Shown: positions 1-9,578 of the stretch, piece after piece
Position numbering within the stretch: the stretch's first letter is position 1
How the letters are laid out: each line of letters begins with the position of its first letter
Source of the DNA: Lineus longissimus
Lineage: Eukaryota; Nemertea; Pilidiophora; Heteronemertea; Lineidae
Assembly (NCBI RefSeq): GCF_910592395.1
Contig: NC_088319.1
Span: 2,730,001-2,794,000 of the forward strand
DNA: 64,000 nt
Direction of reading: 5' to 3'
Notes under the pieces: model-generated
The model's input: the letters and a program-made list of their open reading frames with translations, nothing else
Databases searched by the model: none
Told to the model about the DNA's origin: nothing
Position numbers and translations under genes: made by a program

Positions 1-1481
1 TAAAAGTAGGAAACAGGTTAAGAAGTTTCTATGCTATTCCCGATTAAACAACTGATAAAATGATAGAGATAATATACTAGTATTGTACCGTCCTTTATTA
101 CGAGCTACACTGTACATTCCTAAGAGGATTCTTGCCAGATTCCTAATATAGTTAAGATCTAAACTGAGAAATCTTGCAACGAAATGTACATGCACTCGTT
201 CACAAAACTGAATAATATCTTTAAAATCTTATACAAATCTTAATTCTGGATTTTGGCCGGGGAGATCAGAGCCGCGATAATCGATTCCTGTCCCATGCAA
301 GGACCTACGATGACCACCGTAAACATGGTAAACGAGCAATTTTTGTAGCATGCAATCATGATCACAGGTCGTAGTGACAAAAAGCATAAGTCTACTTTAG
401 GTTCAAGGATCAGGATCACAAATAGCTACGTAACTACATTTTTTATATGTGAACATACGTATGGGGTCGGATTCTATTCCACGATATCCATTTTCAAAGC
501 AATCGATGTCAAAATAGGTTTATGCACTGTTTTCTTTGAATCAATTTTCACTAATACAGTTATTGACGCTGGTTGTGTTGTTATTGATTAAACGTTGTCT
601 TGTTAAAGCCACAGTTATCTTGCTAATATCAGGCTCTATTGCATCGGTTGTGTCTGTCGCAGCAGAACTAGGGACACAAGATCAGAGAGGTGACTAAACA
701 TGCTATTTTCGAAATTCACCATTTCCTGATCAGCGCCTCTTGTAGCGGAGCTCAGAGACGTAGGCGCTGACCTCCTCACTTACGTCCTCACTTACTTAAG
801 AGATTTACTTTTGGCCAACTATTGACCAAACGAAGCTTGATATGCCTAATTATTATTTTCGCATGGTAAATGTGTGCTTTTACCTTTGATGTGTTGTTGT
901 GAATTACGTGAACGCTCTATTAAACGTCCTTGGTTTCAGTTGATGTGTCTGGCATTTGACCGACGAATGTTTGGGTTCAGCGCTGACTGCAGTGTTAAAG
1001 TATGTTATTTGTACACAAATGCATTTGAGATATACATGTACGCTCGTGCCATGCAAAATTCTGCTTTTTAACATATCCCAGGAGGCTGTTGGTTGAGTTT
1101 CCAAAAACTCTCAGTTCCGCAAACAGAAAGAGGCTAACTATGATTTGTGATAGCAATGTATTTCAGAATGTTACTTCGATCATCAAATCGTCATTGATCC
1201 ATTGTCGAAATATGCTTGTCTTAACAGAAAATTTCGCGTTAAGGAGGTTTTCACAAATTTCTCGAGTAGGTCATGATCGCGAAAGCATTCTGCCGCGAAA
1301 ATCCTTTCCTTTTCGGCAAGAATTACATGTCATTGTTGGCATTGCATCCAGCTACAGCCCCTATTTTGATCGAGGTGTTTAACGAAACTACGTATACAGT
1401 GTACCCTTCGCAATTAGCACGTATCGTAATGACTCCTAAAAACCACAAGTTCCACATGTCTTGAATAGTGCCCAACAATCG

Positions 1482-1518
1482 TTGGTCCTGTGTGCACCTT
1501 AAGTGCACCCAGGACCAA
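1482..1518 (+). repeat. Near-perfect palindrome centred on TTAA, unit A
   Basis: This 37-bp sequence, ttggtcct-ggtgcac-cttaa-gtgcacc-aggaccaa, pairs with itself with few mismatches. It is the outer end of the left arm of the inverted-repeat pair described for units A, B, D and E. Confidence 0.7.
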
Positions 1519-1730
1519 TCTTGGTGTACCTTAACTTCACTTAAAGATTCTTATCTGCACCCAGTGTGAAATTCGCGCCGATTAAAAACCTGTGTCCAAG
1601 GTTGAAAATGGTATGTTTGTCTTGTAGCAAATCAGAACATCTCGTGTCGAACATTTGCTCTATTTTTCGCTTAAAAGTGTATAAATATACATGTATTACA
1701 GATGGTGGTAAGAAATAAAGAAAAAGTATT

Positions 1731-2112
1731 TTTATGACGTCACCCGAATGAATAACACAAACGCAGTGTTTAATTAATTAATGGCCAAATTTATTATTTG
1801 GCGGACATGCCCGACATGATCAGAAAAGGGGGTATCCCCCAACAAATACTATGTACACGCAGGCACGAATGCAAAGACATGACACCTTGTCATGACATCA
1901 TATAAGCTCAGTGCAAAACCTCGCGCACGCGCTCAACAGGGCTTCACCATGAAAAGAGGTGACGTCAACTCAATGACGTCATTTAAAAATTCTGGTTTCC
2001 CAGACGAAGCCCTATGTCACGTGACCGGAATTTGGCACTGCAAAAAATCACGTGACCTGCAACAAACCAAAATGTGACTATGAAACCTAAAAGTCACAAA
2101 GAAACCCTGCAA
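1731..2112 (-). repeat. Ngaro repeat B2
   Basis: This 382-bp segment matches 2343-2724 base for base by eye, at an offset of 612. It forms the 3' end of the element on the minus strand and begins with the TTT shared with the target site. A 61-residue open frame inside it appears in both copies because the repeats are identical. It is not taken as a gene. Confidence 0.93.
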
Positions 2113-2170
2113 AAAGACACGTAATAATACAATTTTTCATCATGGTTCTGGAGGCGGAGCGGAGGAGGAG

Positions 2171-2345
2171 GCTGAGAAAAAACGTGTTCTCTTTTCTTTC
2201 CGTGCAAAAACGAAGAGGCTAGCTGCACGTGATCGAATGCGCCACTGCACCCCGCCTCAATTAGCATAACAACACATGCGCAAGACATCCGGCTAAGCGT
2301 CATAAAAACATTTATGCCACCCTTCTGTTTTCATAAAGGGCATTT
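2171..2345 (-). repeat. Ngaro repeat A2
   Basis: This 175-bp segment is identical by eye to 8511-8685 (offset 6340). It overlaps the start of B1 by a TTT, so B1 and A2 abut as expected for a circular-intermediate junction. Between A2 and B2 lie 58 bp (2113-2170) that belong to neither repeat. Confidence 0.93.
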
Positions 2346-2724
2346 ATGACGTCACCCGAATGAATAACACAAACGCAGTGTTTAATTAATTAATGGCCAA
2401 ATTTATTATTTGGCGGACATGCCCGACATGATCAGAAAAGGGGGTATCCCCCAACAAATACTATGTACACGCAGGCACGAATGCAAAGACATGACACCTT
2501 GTCATGACATCATATAAGCTCAGTGCAAAACCTCGCGCACGCGCTCAACAGGGCTTCACCATGAAAAGAGGTGACGTCAACTCAATGACGTCATTTAAAA
2601 ATTCTGGTTTCCCAGACGAAGCCCTATGTCACGTGACCGGAATTTGGCACTGCAAAAAATCACGTGACCTGCAACAAACCAAAATGTGACTATGAAACCT
2701 AAAAGTCACAAAGAAACCCTGCAA
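2343..2724 (-). repeat. Ngaro repeat B1
   Basis: This is the inner copy of the 382-bp B repeat. It lies directly after the coding region in element orientation and is fused to A2 through the shared TTT. Confidence 0.93.
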
Positions 2725-2878
2725 GGGGTAGACCCCAAAAAACGCGGTAAGCCGCGACCCCACAGCAGGGAGAAAGAAGAAAATAGCGATCATGTCGAGC
2801 ATATCCGACACCTCTACCGAAGGCCACCTAAATATAATGCATGTAATTAAAAGAATGCACCAGAAGTACACAACTTAC

Positions 2879-3004
2879 TGGCAATGAAAATATAGCAGCG
2901 CGGAAGGCGCAGCCTGAGACTGCTCCCTAAAGAAGAACACAAACATTATTGGCAATGAAAATATAGCCACGGGAAAAAGGGGCGCAGCCTGAGACTGCTC
3001 CCTT
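2879..3004 (-). repeat. Short tandem duplication between recombinase ORF and B1
   Basis: Two imperfect copies of a unit of about 70 bp begin with ggcaatgaaaatatagc (near 2880 and 2951) and share cgcagcctgagactgctccc. They are non-coding and lie in the 3' untranslated part of the Ngaro element. Confidence 0.7.
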
Positions 3005-3018
3005 TTAGAACCCGGGTC

Positions 3019-3969
3019 CTAATTGATGCGAATATATTTACGAAAAGCATCCGACGCCCATCTACCAAGTAGACGAATCTGAGCGTCTGATTTGCCTTGA
3101 CGGGCAGCTTCACAGGCGGCCCCAATCCTAAAACTGTGACCCTTAAAGCGGGTCGTGTCAAGATTACAGAAGATCAAAACCGTTTTTAAAACTCGATCAA
3201 ACTCAGCACGAAGAACTGGGCGGCCTGATTGATGGATGAAAAGAGGGCCCGGCTGAGACCCACGTAAATTTAGATAGGATTTGACGGCAGCCACAGGGCA
3301 AGGCGATGACCCTTGCCTGACGCAAATGAATTGCGGGCCCTGCGTTTTACTTGACTTAAAGCGGACAACTGAAACAATAATCTCGGTCTCGGACCCGGTG
3401 AGATCTCCTAGCTGGAGTGGTTTATCGCTATCAGCTACACTTTTGGGGGAAATTTCACCAATACGCATAAAAGCTGCAAAAGCAAGTTGAAACATGGCCG
3501 CAAACATAGTATGCTGGTACAGTGGTGGACATGTGATTGGTAACGCTCCCAACAACCGAACCAATATCTCGCTCGTAATGGGCAGACGAATGTCAGCCTT
3601 CGACTTCAATTGTTGAGTCGCACCAAGCAATTTTTTAACGACGAAATTGGAGGAGGGGTCGGGGTGACCGAACCATTTCATTACAAAACAAACGGAAGAG
3701 ACATAAGTGGCGATGGTTGCTGGTGCGTACCCCTTTGAAAACAGATAAGCAATAAACAAGGTGGTGTCTGAGACAGTGCATGGAATGAGATTGGAGCCAG
3801 GTATAGTTTCCCTGCGGAAATTAGTGTACACTGTCCAAGCCCTACTGTACCCTTGCAAAGACGCATCAGAAAGCACGGCACCGGTTAGCTGATTTAAGGA
3901 ATCTCCAACCGCTCTGGGGATACTTCCGCTGGAATTGCAGTGTTGGTCTCGTCCAACCATGGCGCCCAC
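3019..3969 (-). CDS. Ngaro tyrosine recombinase (YR), 316 aa
   Basis: This is a DNA strand-exchange recombinase of the phage-integrase fold, which in DIRS-order elements inserts the circular cDNA instead of an integrase. The catalytic tetrad can be read: an arginine in FMRIGE at about residue 167, H-x-x-R in GHSFRIGAA at about 274-277, and the tyrosine in FRKYIRI near the C terminus, preceded by LLGRWASDA. The length and the C-terminal position of the tyrosine are normal for the family. The frame is open throughout and overlaps the end of RNase H by about 76 bp in another frame. The first methionine may not be the true start, since overlapping YR frames often lack a clear one. Confidence 0.9.
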   Translation of the reverse strand: MGAMVGRDQHCNSSGSIPRAVGDSLNQLTGAVLSDASLQGYSRAWTVYTNFRRETIPGSNLIPCTVSDTTLFIAYLFSKGYAPATIATYVSSVCFVMKWFGHPDPSSNFVVKKLLGATQQLKSKADIRLPITSEILVRLLGALPITCPPLYQHTMFAAMFQLAFAAFMRIGEISPKSVADSDKPLQLGDLTGSETEIIVSVVRFKSSKTQGPQFICVRQGSSPCPVAAVKSYLNLRGSQPGPLFIHQSGRPVLRAEFDRVLKTVLIFCNLDTTRFKGHSFRIGAACEAARQGKSDAQIRLLGRWASDAFRKYIRIN

Positions 3970-4325
3970 CTGCGCGCAGCATCCACCTGAAAGCGTGAGA
4001 TCAAATCGGGTACTGTATTGAGCTTTCCAGGCACGTGCTTAGCTTTGAATTGAACATTTAATTGTAAACACCGCAGTACTAGCATGCGTACTAAAACCAT
4101 AACCCGCTTATTCTTAGAGGTTTGCTTGTTAATAATATGAACAACAGCTTCATTGTCGCACATAAACAAAATATTGTTGTTTTGCCACAAATGGCCCCAC
4201 ACGTATAAAGCTGCAACAATTGGGTAGAATTCTAAAAAAGTAATATGAAAATGTTTCCACTTTGGGGGCCAAGCCCCATAAACCCAGTGGGCACCGAATA
4301 TAGCCGCGAAACCAAGGCTACCTGC
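3894..4325 (-). CDS. Ngaro RNase H domain (out of frame with RT)
   Basis: This is the RNase H part of the Ngaro polyprotein, which degrades RNA in the RNA-DNA hybrid. From about 4325 the frame reads AGSLGFAAIFGAHW, then FLEFYPIVAAL and MCDNEAVVHIINKQT, and ends with a DLISRFQ stretch before the stop. The acidic residues in LEFYP and CDNEAV fit the usual positions. The first catalytic aspartate (RTDA) lies in the RT frame just upstream, so one or more indels near 4320-4360 separate the two domains. Confidence 0.82.
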   Translation of the reverse strand, partial: AGSLGFAAIFGAHWVYGAWPPKWKHFHITFLEFYPIVAALYVWGHLWQNNNILFMCDNEAVVHIINKQTSKNKRVMVLVRMLVLRCLQLNVQFKAKHVPGKLNTVPDLISRFQVDAARRWAPWLDETNTAIPAEVSPERLEIP

Positions 4326-5542
4326 CGCGTGGTTTGCAGGCGAAGGGTGTTACTGGACGCCCATGCGTCCGTGCGGAAGAAGGATACGCCGTTAATCTGC
4401 TTGAGAAATGTTTCCCATACCCGCAGATCTGCTTTAGCTTCTAAGTTAAGATGAATATGGTGCATTGGATTGGAGAAGCCAATAGTTAAATCCTGTAACC
4501 GCCTTAAAAAGGCTCTACCAGAGGGAATAACGAGGCACGCGAAATTGAGAAGGCCGATAACAGACTGTAGTTGTACTAATTGCACAGTTCGTTTTGATTG
4601 AAAAAGCGCGATTCTATTCAAACATTTCTGGACCTTGTCATCCGGTAACCGCGCCTCCCAACGAAGCGTGTCCAGAACAATGCCAACAAAAGGCATAACT
4701 CGATCCGGACCAAAGGTTTTGTCTATGACCAACGGAATACCAACTTCTTTACAAAAATTTAAAAATATGTTAAGCTGAGACTGGCACCTGTCAAAGCCCT
4801 CAACTACCAACAAGAAATCGTCGAGGATGTGAACCATGGCCTGAATACCGAGCCTTTCCACGGCGATCCACTCGATGGCCGAGCTGATTTCCTCAAAAAT
4901 CTTACAAGAACTGGACGACCCCATAGCCAAAACTTTATCGTGGTAAAATTTTCCCTCGAAAGAAAAACCCAAGAGGGGGTAGTCATCAGGATGAATAGGT
5001 ACGATACGGTATGCAGACTTGATGTCGGTTTTAGCGAGAAATACAGGGTTGTTAAGGTGTTTGATCTTGTCAATAGCATCGTGAATAGTTGCATAGTGAA
5101 CTGATTTGGCCTCTGCCGGAATACCTTCATTGACCGAACTGCCGAGAGGGGCGGACAAATTATGAATTAAGCGGAACTCTCCCGGTGCCTTTTTTGGTAC
5201 AACCCCAATCGGTGAGGAACGGAAATTTGAGACAGGAGGCGAATCGAAAGGACCGGCCACCCGGCCCGCCTCGATCTCCTTTCTTAGCTTTTCAACAACA
5301 ACTTGCTTGTGTGCCGATACGGTCGGTGGGTTTGTACAAATATATGAAATAGGATCTCCCTCAAAATTTAAGCGGAACCCCGTAGAAAATCCCTTACGCA
5401 AATATGCAACTTTTGTTGGATCATAGCCTCTGAGATACGCGCACAAAGTTTTACCACAAATGGGGGTGGGGAGAGGCGGTGTTACTTTATTGGTTGGCTG
5501 ACTTAGAGCCAGCTTTTCTCCCGTCGGAATTTTTGTGTCCAT
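4232..5542 (-). CDS. Ngaro reverse transcriptase, frameshifted before RNase H
   Basis: This is an RNA-dependent DNA polymerase. I start it at Met 5542 because upstream codons of the frame overlap Gag and do not look like RT. Motifs in order are SSPIGVVPKK, FRLIHNLS, LAKTDIKSAYRIVPI with the first catalytic aspartate, LGFSFEGKFYHDKVLAMG, and HILDDFLL, the DIRS-type form of the YxDD box. A thumb-like region follows and reaches FFRTDA at the start of RNase H. After that the frame runs about 35 unrelated codons to a stop, so the polyprotein is broken. It overlaps the Gag end by about 56 bp. Confidence 0.88.
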   Translation of the reverse strand: MDTKIPTGEKLALSQPTNKVTPPLPTPICGKTLCAYLRGYDPTKVAYLRKGFSTGFRLNFEGDPISYICTNPPTVSAHKQVVVEKLRKEIEAGRVAGPFDSPPVSNFRSSPIGVVPKKAPGEFRLIHNLSAPLGSSVNEGIPAEAKSVHYATIHDAIDKIKHLNNPVFLAKTDIKSAYRIVPIHPDDYPLLGFSFEGKFYHDKVLAMGSSSSCKIFEEISSAIEWIAVERLGIQAMVHILDDFLLVVEGFDRCQSQLNIFLNFCKEVGIPLVIDKTFGPDRVMPFVGIVLDTLRWEARLPDDKVQKCLNRIALFQSKRTVQLVQLQSVIGLLNFACLVIPSGRAFLRRLQDLTIGFSNPMHHIHLNLEAKADLRVWETFLKQINGVSFFRTDAWASSNTLRLQTTRQVALVSRLYSVPTGFMGLGPQSGNIFILLF

Positions 5543-6794
5543 CAGTGGACTTAGCTTTGCATCGAACCGTGGGGTGTTCACCTTGGCATTTGGTGCATTG
5601 GTGCGTGAACTGACAAACCGCACGGTCCTTGCATTTCCCTGAACGATGGAAAGCCCAACAGGAACCCTTGGGGAAGGAGGAGCCCCTGGATTGGCCGCCG
5701 GCACGAAAGGGCTGCTTCTTAGGCTTTTTATCGGAAGCAGGTACGGATTGTGCTTTACCGCGGCCGATAGCCTTCAGCATTGGCACGTGTAAGATATCGT
5801 GCCAATCGATGGGCTCCACCTCCCTCCAACGGCGGAAACATTCATCGTAATACCGCCAATCCCCACCACCCGCATGCAATTCTTTGATCGCTGCGGAATA
5901 CCTTATCAGAGACTGCGTCTCACTTGGGTATTTCAATGAGTAAACCGATGCAAATATGTCAAAAGCCGAGAGCCATTGCATTAAGGTCAATGGCTTGGCT
6001 TTAGTGACGGATACAGTATCCGACTCATCGTCGCTGCCACCGGAAGAAGGCGCCGTGGCTCTTAAATCCATGGATGATTTCAAAAAGACGTTAAATGGGA
6101 CGAATTTGTTTTCCCACACTTTCTGTTTCGTACAATCCGAAACGCCAAAATGCAAAGGCCAAGCCTTTGAAACAAGCGAGCCATTGCGATCCCTTCCGGA
6201 CAGCGACGATAAGCCTGCAGGTGCCGCACCTGACAATAATTGGCTAAAAGAGGTCGCTTGATCCGCATGAGACGGACCAGCGCCTTGAATTCCTCCTGGA
6301 TGTACTCCTTGGGATGCGGATGCACAAGCTCTTGTTGGCTGGTGTTGGTTGACCTGAGATCCACCAACAGCCATCGCCTGCGATATCGGCTGCTGCGAGT
6401 CGGGCTGGGGGACCTGAGACCCACCAGTGACAGAACGGAGAGATTGTTCCTGAGTGGCCAAGTTTGAGTCGGACTGGAGGACCTGAGACCCACCAGTGAC
6501 AGAGCGGAGAGATTGTTCCTGAGTGGCCAAGTTTGGGGTGGCCTGAGACCCCCCCGAACTGCTATTGGTGGCGCTGCCTGGGATCGAGGCGTCCGGTTGA
6601 CGCGCAGCCCTTACCTCTGTTATCATCTCCCGCATTAGAGACCGCATCTCCGTCTTGAACGACGTCATCGTTGAATCCGCTTGGGCGGGCGTCTCGTTAC
6701 CGGTGCTGGAACCCGCCACCGGCTCATATGGCTGCTGCCTCTTGCTTTTCGTCTTGGCCTTCCCAACACGAGCGCTCTTTTTCTGCGGGGGCAT
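5487..6794 (-). CDS. Ngaro Gag-like protein with CCCH zinc finger, 435 aa
   Basis: This is the putative nucleic-acid-binding capsid protein of the element. The N terminus is basic (about residues 5-25, rich in K and R). A low-complexity region rich in S, Q and G follows, with two copies of a 23-residue repeat containing ATQEQSLRSVTGGSQV (DNA period 69 bp, 6411-6548). The middle holds a WENKFVPF and LMQWLSAFDIFASVY region of the kind seen in DIRS/Ngaro Gag. Near the C terminus is C-x8-C-x5-C-x3-H (CWAF...QFTH), then a knuckle-like C-x2-C-x3-H-x4-C. The start is Met at 6794. The frame is intact and ends inside the RT start. Confidence 0.85.
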   Translation of the reverse strand: MPPQKKSARVGKAKTKSKRQQPYEPVAGSSTGNETPAQADSTMTSFKTEMRSLMREMITEVRAARQPDASIPGSATNSSSGGSQATPNLATQEQSLRSVTGGSQVLQSDSNLATQEQSLRSVTGGSQVPQPDSQQPISQAMAVGGSQVNQHQPTRACASASQGVHPGGIQGAGPSHADQATSFSQLLSGAAPAGLSSLSGRDRNGSLVSKAWPLHFGVSDCTKQKVWENKFVPFNVFLKSSMDLRATAPSSGGSDDESDTVSVTKAKPLTLMQWLSAFDIFASVYSLKYPSETQSLIRYSAAIKELHAGGGDWRYYDECFRRWREVEPIDWHDILHVPMLKAIGRGKAQSVPASDKKPKKQPFRAGGQSRGSSFPKGSCWAFHRSGKCKDRAVCQFTHQCTKCQGEHPTVRCKAKSTDGHKNSDGRKAGSKSANQ

Positions 6795-7663
6795 GATGGA
6801 AACCTGAAAGGGTAATTAAGATAGTAGCCCTGGACTTGACATTGGCGTTCTACAAAAGCGAACGAACCTAGAGCTAGCACTATATACCGCCCAACTGTCT
6901 CACCAGGAATGCTGCATCTGCTTAAGACCAAGCAATTATGCAAGCAAGAACCCTCTGATAGAAGCTGACTTGCTTAAACCAAGCAAAATGACGCTACCCT
7001 CCAGTAGCCAGCTCGTAAAACCATGAGTTGTTGGAGGGCGCCCTGGTAGACCACCGGGTCCACTTCAAGCGATTATCAGAGGGACAAACAGTTACCACTT
7101 CATACCGGAAGGGTCGGCGGACATACCGTGAATAGCTTGAATAACATAAAGCCAAGGAATATCAGCCTTATAGGCAAAATACCGACAAAGGATATAAGTA
7201 CCCCAAAGGGATATCAGGCGGCAAAAAAAAAAGAAAAAGCCGCAAACTATTGTGCATCAAGAACAACGCCAAACCGTAACCGTGAGTTTAATTAAGAAAA
7301 ACTCCTAAAAAGAACCCTTCACACCGGGAAGGGATTTAGCCGGAATTGCGCCGCAATTGTGCAACAACAAATAGCAAGGTATTAGATAAATGTCGATGCC
7401 TCCGGCCAACGGTACAGTTAGCCCAAAGGGAGAACACGAACAATGACAATGTATTTGTTGCTATAAAAATACCACACCGCTACTTGTGACATCAAAGTAA
7501 GCGGCTAAAACCTTTCTTTATTAATTAAGGGACGATTTTGATTTAGACCATTGACTGGCGAAGCAGAAAAACTCCATCTAAACTGTTTGTGCGCAAACAC
7601 ACTATACCTACACGTAGTTAGCGCCTGAGACGCAAAACTACACACCTAGAAAAGAGCACTAGC
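6795..7663 (-). other. Non-coding Ngaro interval between SGNH ORF and Gag
   Basis: About 870 bp with no convincing coding frame. It separates the hydrolase ORF from Gag in element orientation and may carry the Gag leader. No promoter or intron signal is clear enough to call. Confidence 0.5.
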
Positions 7664-8311
7664 CTAAAGCTGACGAGCAATTACCGCGGAGCGGACAGCG
7701 GCCCGAACGCTACGATATAACTTGAGGTTGCCCAAATTGTTTAAACGCACCATGTCAGTGCCATATACATTTTGTTCGGGCTCGGTTAGGCCTTTATGTT
7801 GCCAAAACTTGACTGGTCCGCTCGGGCTGCAAAAATCCTTTAGGTAACCATTAGCTGTAGCAATTTTATAGGTATAGTCTTCCAAGGGAATAGACCTAGT
7901 AACGCGACGCGAAACTAACTGCCCTACGTAGGCACGAAAAGCCCCTAAATCAGCTAACATACAATCGGCTAACTCCGAAATGTCAAAAGCCAGCTGGAAC
8001 GAGTCCGATTCATGACTGTCCAAATCGTTAGAACCGATTTGGAAAAATATAATGTCTGGCTCGAAGCGGCGAAGCCTTCGTTCGATAGCCTCAGACGACC
8101 TAAGCATATCCACGGTGCCCCCACCAATAAAATGCCAACTAACGATACAGTTGTCTAAATCTAGTAAGCTGGGCCTTGGCTGGCGTGGCGCAACAGACGC
8201 AAAATCTGGGAGGGACGGTAATGCCGTTGAGAAATCCCTGAGACGGCGCACATAGCTATGACCGACGATGGCAACTTTCACTGGTACATTAGAAGCCGCC
8301 ATTGTTACCAT
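7664..8311 (-). CDS. Ngaro SGNH/GDSL-type hydrolase-like protein, 215 aa
   Basis: Several Ngaro elements carry an extra SGNH-hydrolase ORF, presumed to be an esterase of unknown use. Blocks seen are AIVGHSYVRRL (block I serine, GHS form of GDS), a glycine in HFIGGGTVDML (block II), FFQIGSNDL (block III, GxND) and a C-terminal GTDMVRLNNLGNLKLY (block V). Block V normally reads D-x-x-H. Here the histidine position is arginine (codon CGT near 7747), so the Ser-His-Asp triad appears incomplete. I chose Met 8311 as the first ATG, although the frame is open upstream to 8359. The ORF lies 5' of Gag on the same strand. An inactive or decayed enzyme is likely. Confidence 0.82.
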   Translation of the reverse strand: MVTMAASNVPVKVAIVGHSYVRRLRDFSTALPSLPDFASVAPRQPRPSLLDLDNCIVSWHFIGGGTVDMLRSSEAIERRLRRFEPDIIFFQIGSNDLDSHESDSFQLAFDISELADCMLADLGAFRAYVGQLVSRRVTRSIPLEDYTYKIATANGYLKDFCSPSGPVKFWQHKGLTEPEQNVYGTDMVRLNNLGNLKLYRSVRAAVRSAVIARQL

Positions 8312-8510
8312 ACACAATAGTGATATACAGTAGCACCAACCACCTACACCGTCACCCAATGTGGACTAAAGTGCAATATTTGTAGAAAAAAAAACCTACG
8401 GGGCACCGATAGAAATAGCTAAGGAAGAAGGAAATAGATTAAGGCTATCTATCGCACGAAATAAATGTGCTAAAAAGTAATACTCCCGGTTAAAATCGAA
8501 AATATCGGGA

Positions 8511-8685
8511 GCTGAGAAAAAACGTGTTCTCTTTTCTTTCCGTGCAAAAACGAAGAGGCTAGCTGCACGTGATCGAATGCGCCACTGCACCCCGCCTCAA
8601 TTAGCATAACAACACATGCGCAAGACATCCGGCTAAGCGTCATAAAAACATTTATGCCACCCTTCTGTTTTCATAAAGGGCATTT
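8511..8685 (-). repeat. Ngaro repeat A1
   Basis: This 175-bp copy is identical by eye to 2171-2345 and forms the 5' end of the element on the minus strand. The host flank resumes at aagaacataatac, matching uninterrupted copies in units B and E. Confidence 0.93.
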
Positions 8686-8874
8686 AAGAACATAATACTA
8701 TTTACTATGTCATTAGGTATGCTGTATGAGATGATTCCCCCATCCATACATACATCCGTTCATAGCACACGTGTGCGTAATGACCCTTAGATCCTGCCAC
8801 TGATGTCGAACTGACATTTTGACACCTCGTTTACAGTTAGTGTTCAGCAAAATTACGGATGTAGAGCAAAAGCA

Positions 8875-9030
8875 CGCGTACCCCACATCGGACACAGGTT
8901 TTTTAATCGGCGCGTATTTCAATCTGTTTGCACATAATGATCCTTTTAAAGCAGCACCCAGGAGCATCCTGGGTGCGGTGCTGTTAAGGTACACCAAGCT
9001 TGGTCCTTGGTACACCTAAGGTGCACCCAT
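8875..9030 (-). repeat. Right arm of inverted-repeat pair, unit A
   Basis: This arm is the reverse complement of 1482-1610 at low similarity. The Ngaro element inserted between the two arms. It contains the cacccaggagcatcctgggtg hairpin at about 8958-8978. Confidence 0.6.
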
Positions 9031-9578
9031 GACGACATTTGCCCTTTCGACGACACTGACTGTATTGCATGTGTTAGGTCGACTGAAATATTGTGAAGGA
9101 TAGACACCTACATGTAGATGTAGGTGACACTAGTTAATTTGTTTTAGCTATATCGTGTATTCAAAAATGAAAGAAACAATCACATGCAAAAAAATTTCTG
9201 AAGAAAATCTGTTGAGAAACCCATTACCTTTACAGTATTCTAAACGGATTTTGATAGGTGCTATATAGGTTTTTCATGTATGATTTAAAAAGTTATTTTA
9301 GTTATATAGAGTTTCTATGTTTATAAAATACATAGACTACACTGTATATACTATATAGATTTTTTTTCACATGGGATCTTATAGTTTATAGGTTGTCCTT
9401 TACAAACCCTATACAGGTGCTATACCGGTATAGATTTTATATAGCCTTTTTTGGCCATTTTTGGCCATTTTCTTTAAAGATTTGCTCCGGAGGATTTTGT
9501 CTGTGGTATAAGTTTGCAATGACACCATCAATATCTCGAGAAAGCAGGTAAGCCAATCAAGAATTATATTGCGTGTAA

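Larger units (their letters stand above)
1731..8685 (-). mobile_element. Ngaro-type tyrosine-recombinase retrotransposon with SGNH-hydrolase ORF
   Basis: The insertion is about 6.95 kb, read on the minus strand from A1 at the right end. The order is A1 repeat, SGNH-like ORF, Gag, RT, RNase H, tyrosine recombinase, then B1-A2-B2 repeats. Split direct repeats plus a recombinase in place of an integrase define Ngaro elements within the DIRS order. The empty site is visible in units B (about 16665-16680) and E. Flank reading gta-ttttt joins aagaacata with no target duplication, and a TTT is shared by the element ends and the target. Both repeat pairs look identical, so insertion appears recent. 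RT and RNase H are in different frames, so this copy is probably not autonomous. Confidence 0.93.

Noticed and set aside
874-1382. Short plus-strand frames in the type-1 flank (65, 97 and 63 codons)
   Set aside because: Starts are non-ATG or weak, frames overlap each other, and they are shifted or missing in type-2 units.
1892-2077. Identical 61-codon frames at 1892 and 2504
   Set aside because: They are identical only because they lie in the Ngaro B2 and B1 repeats.
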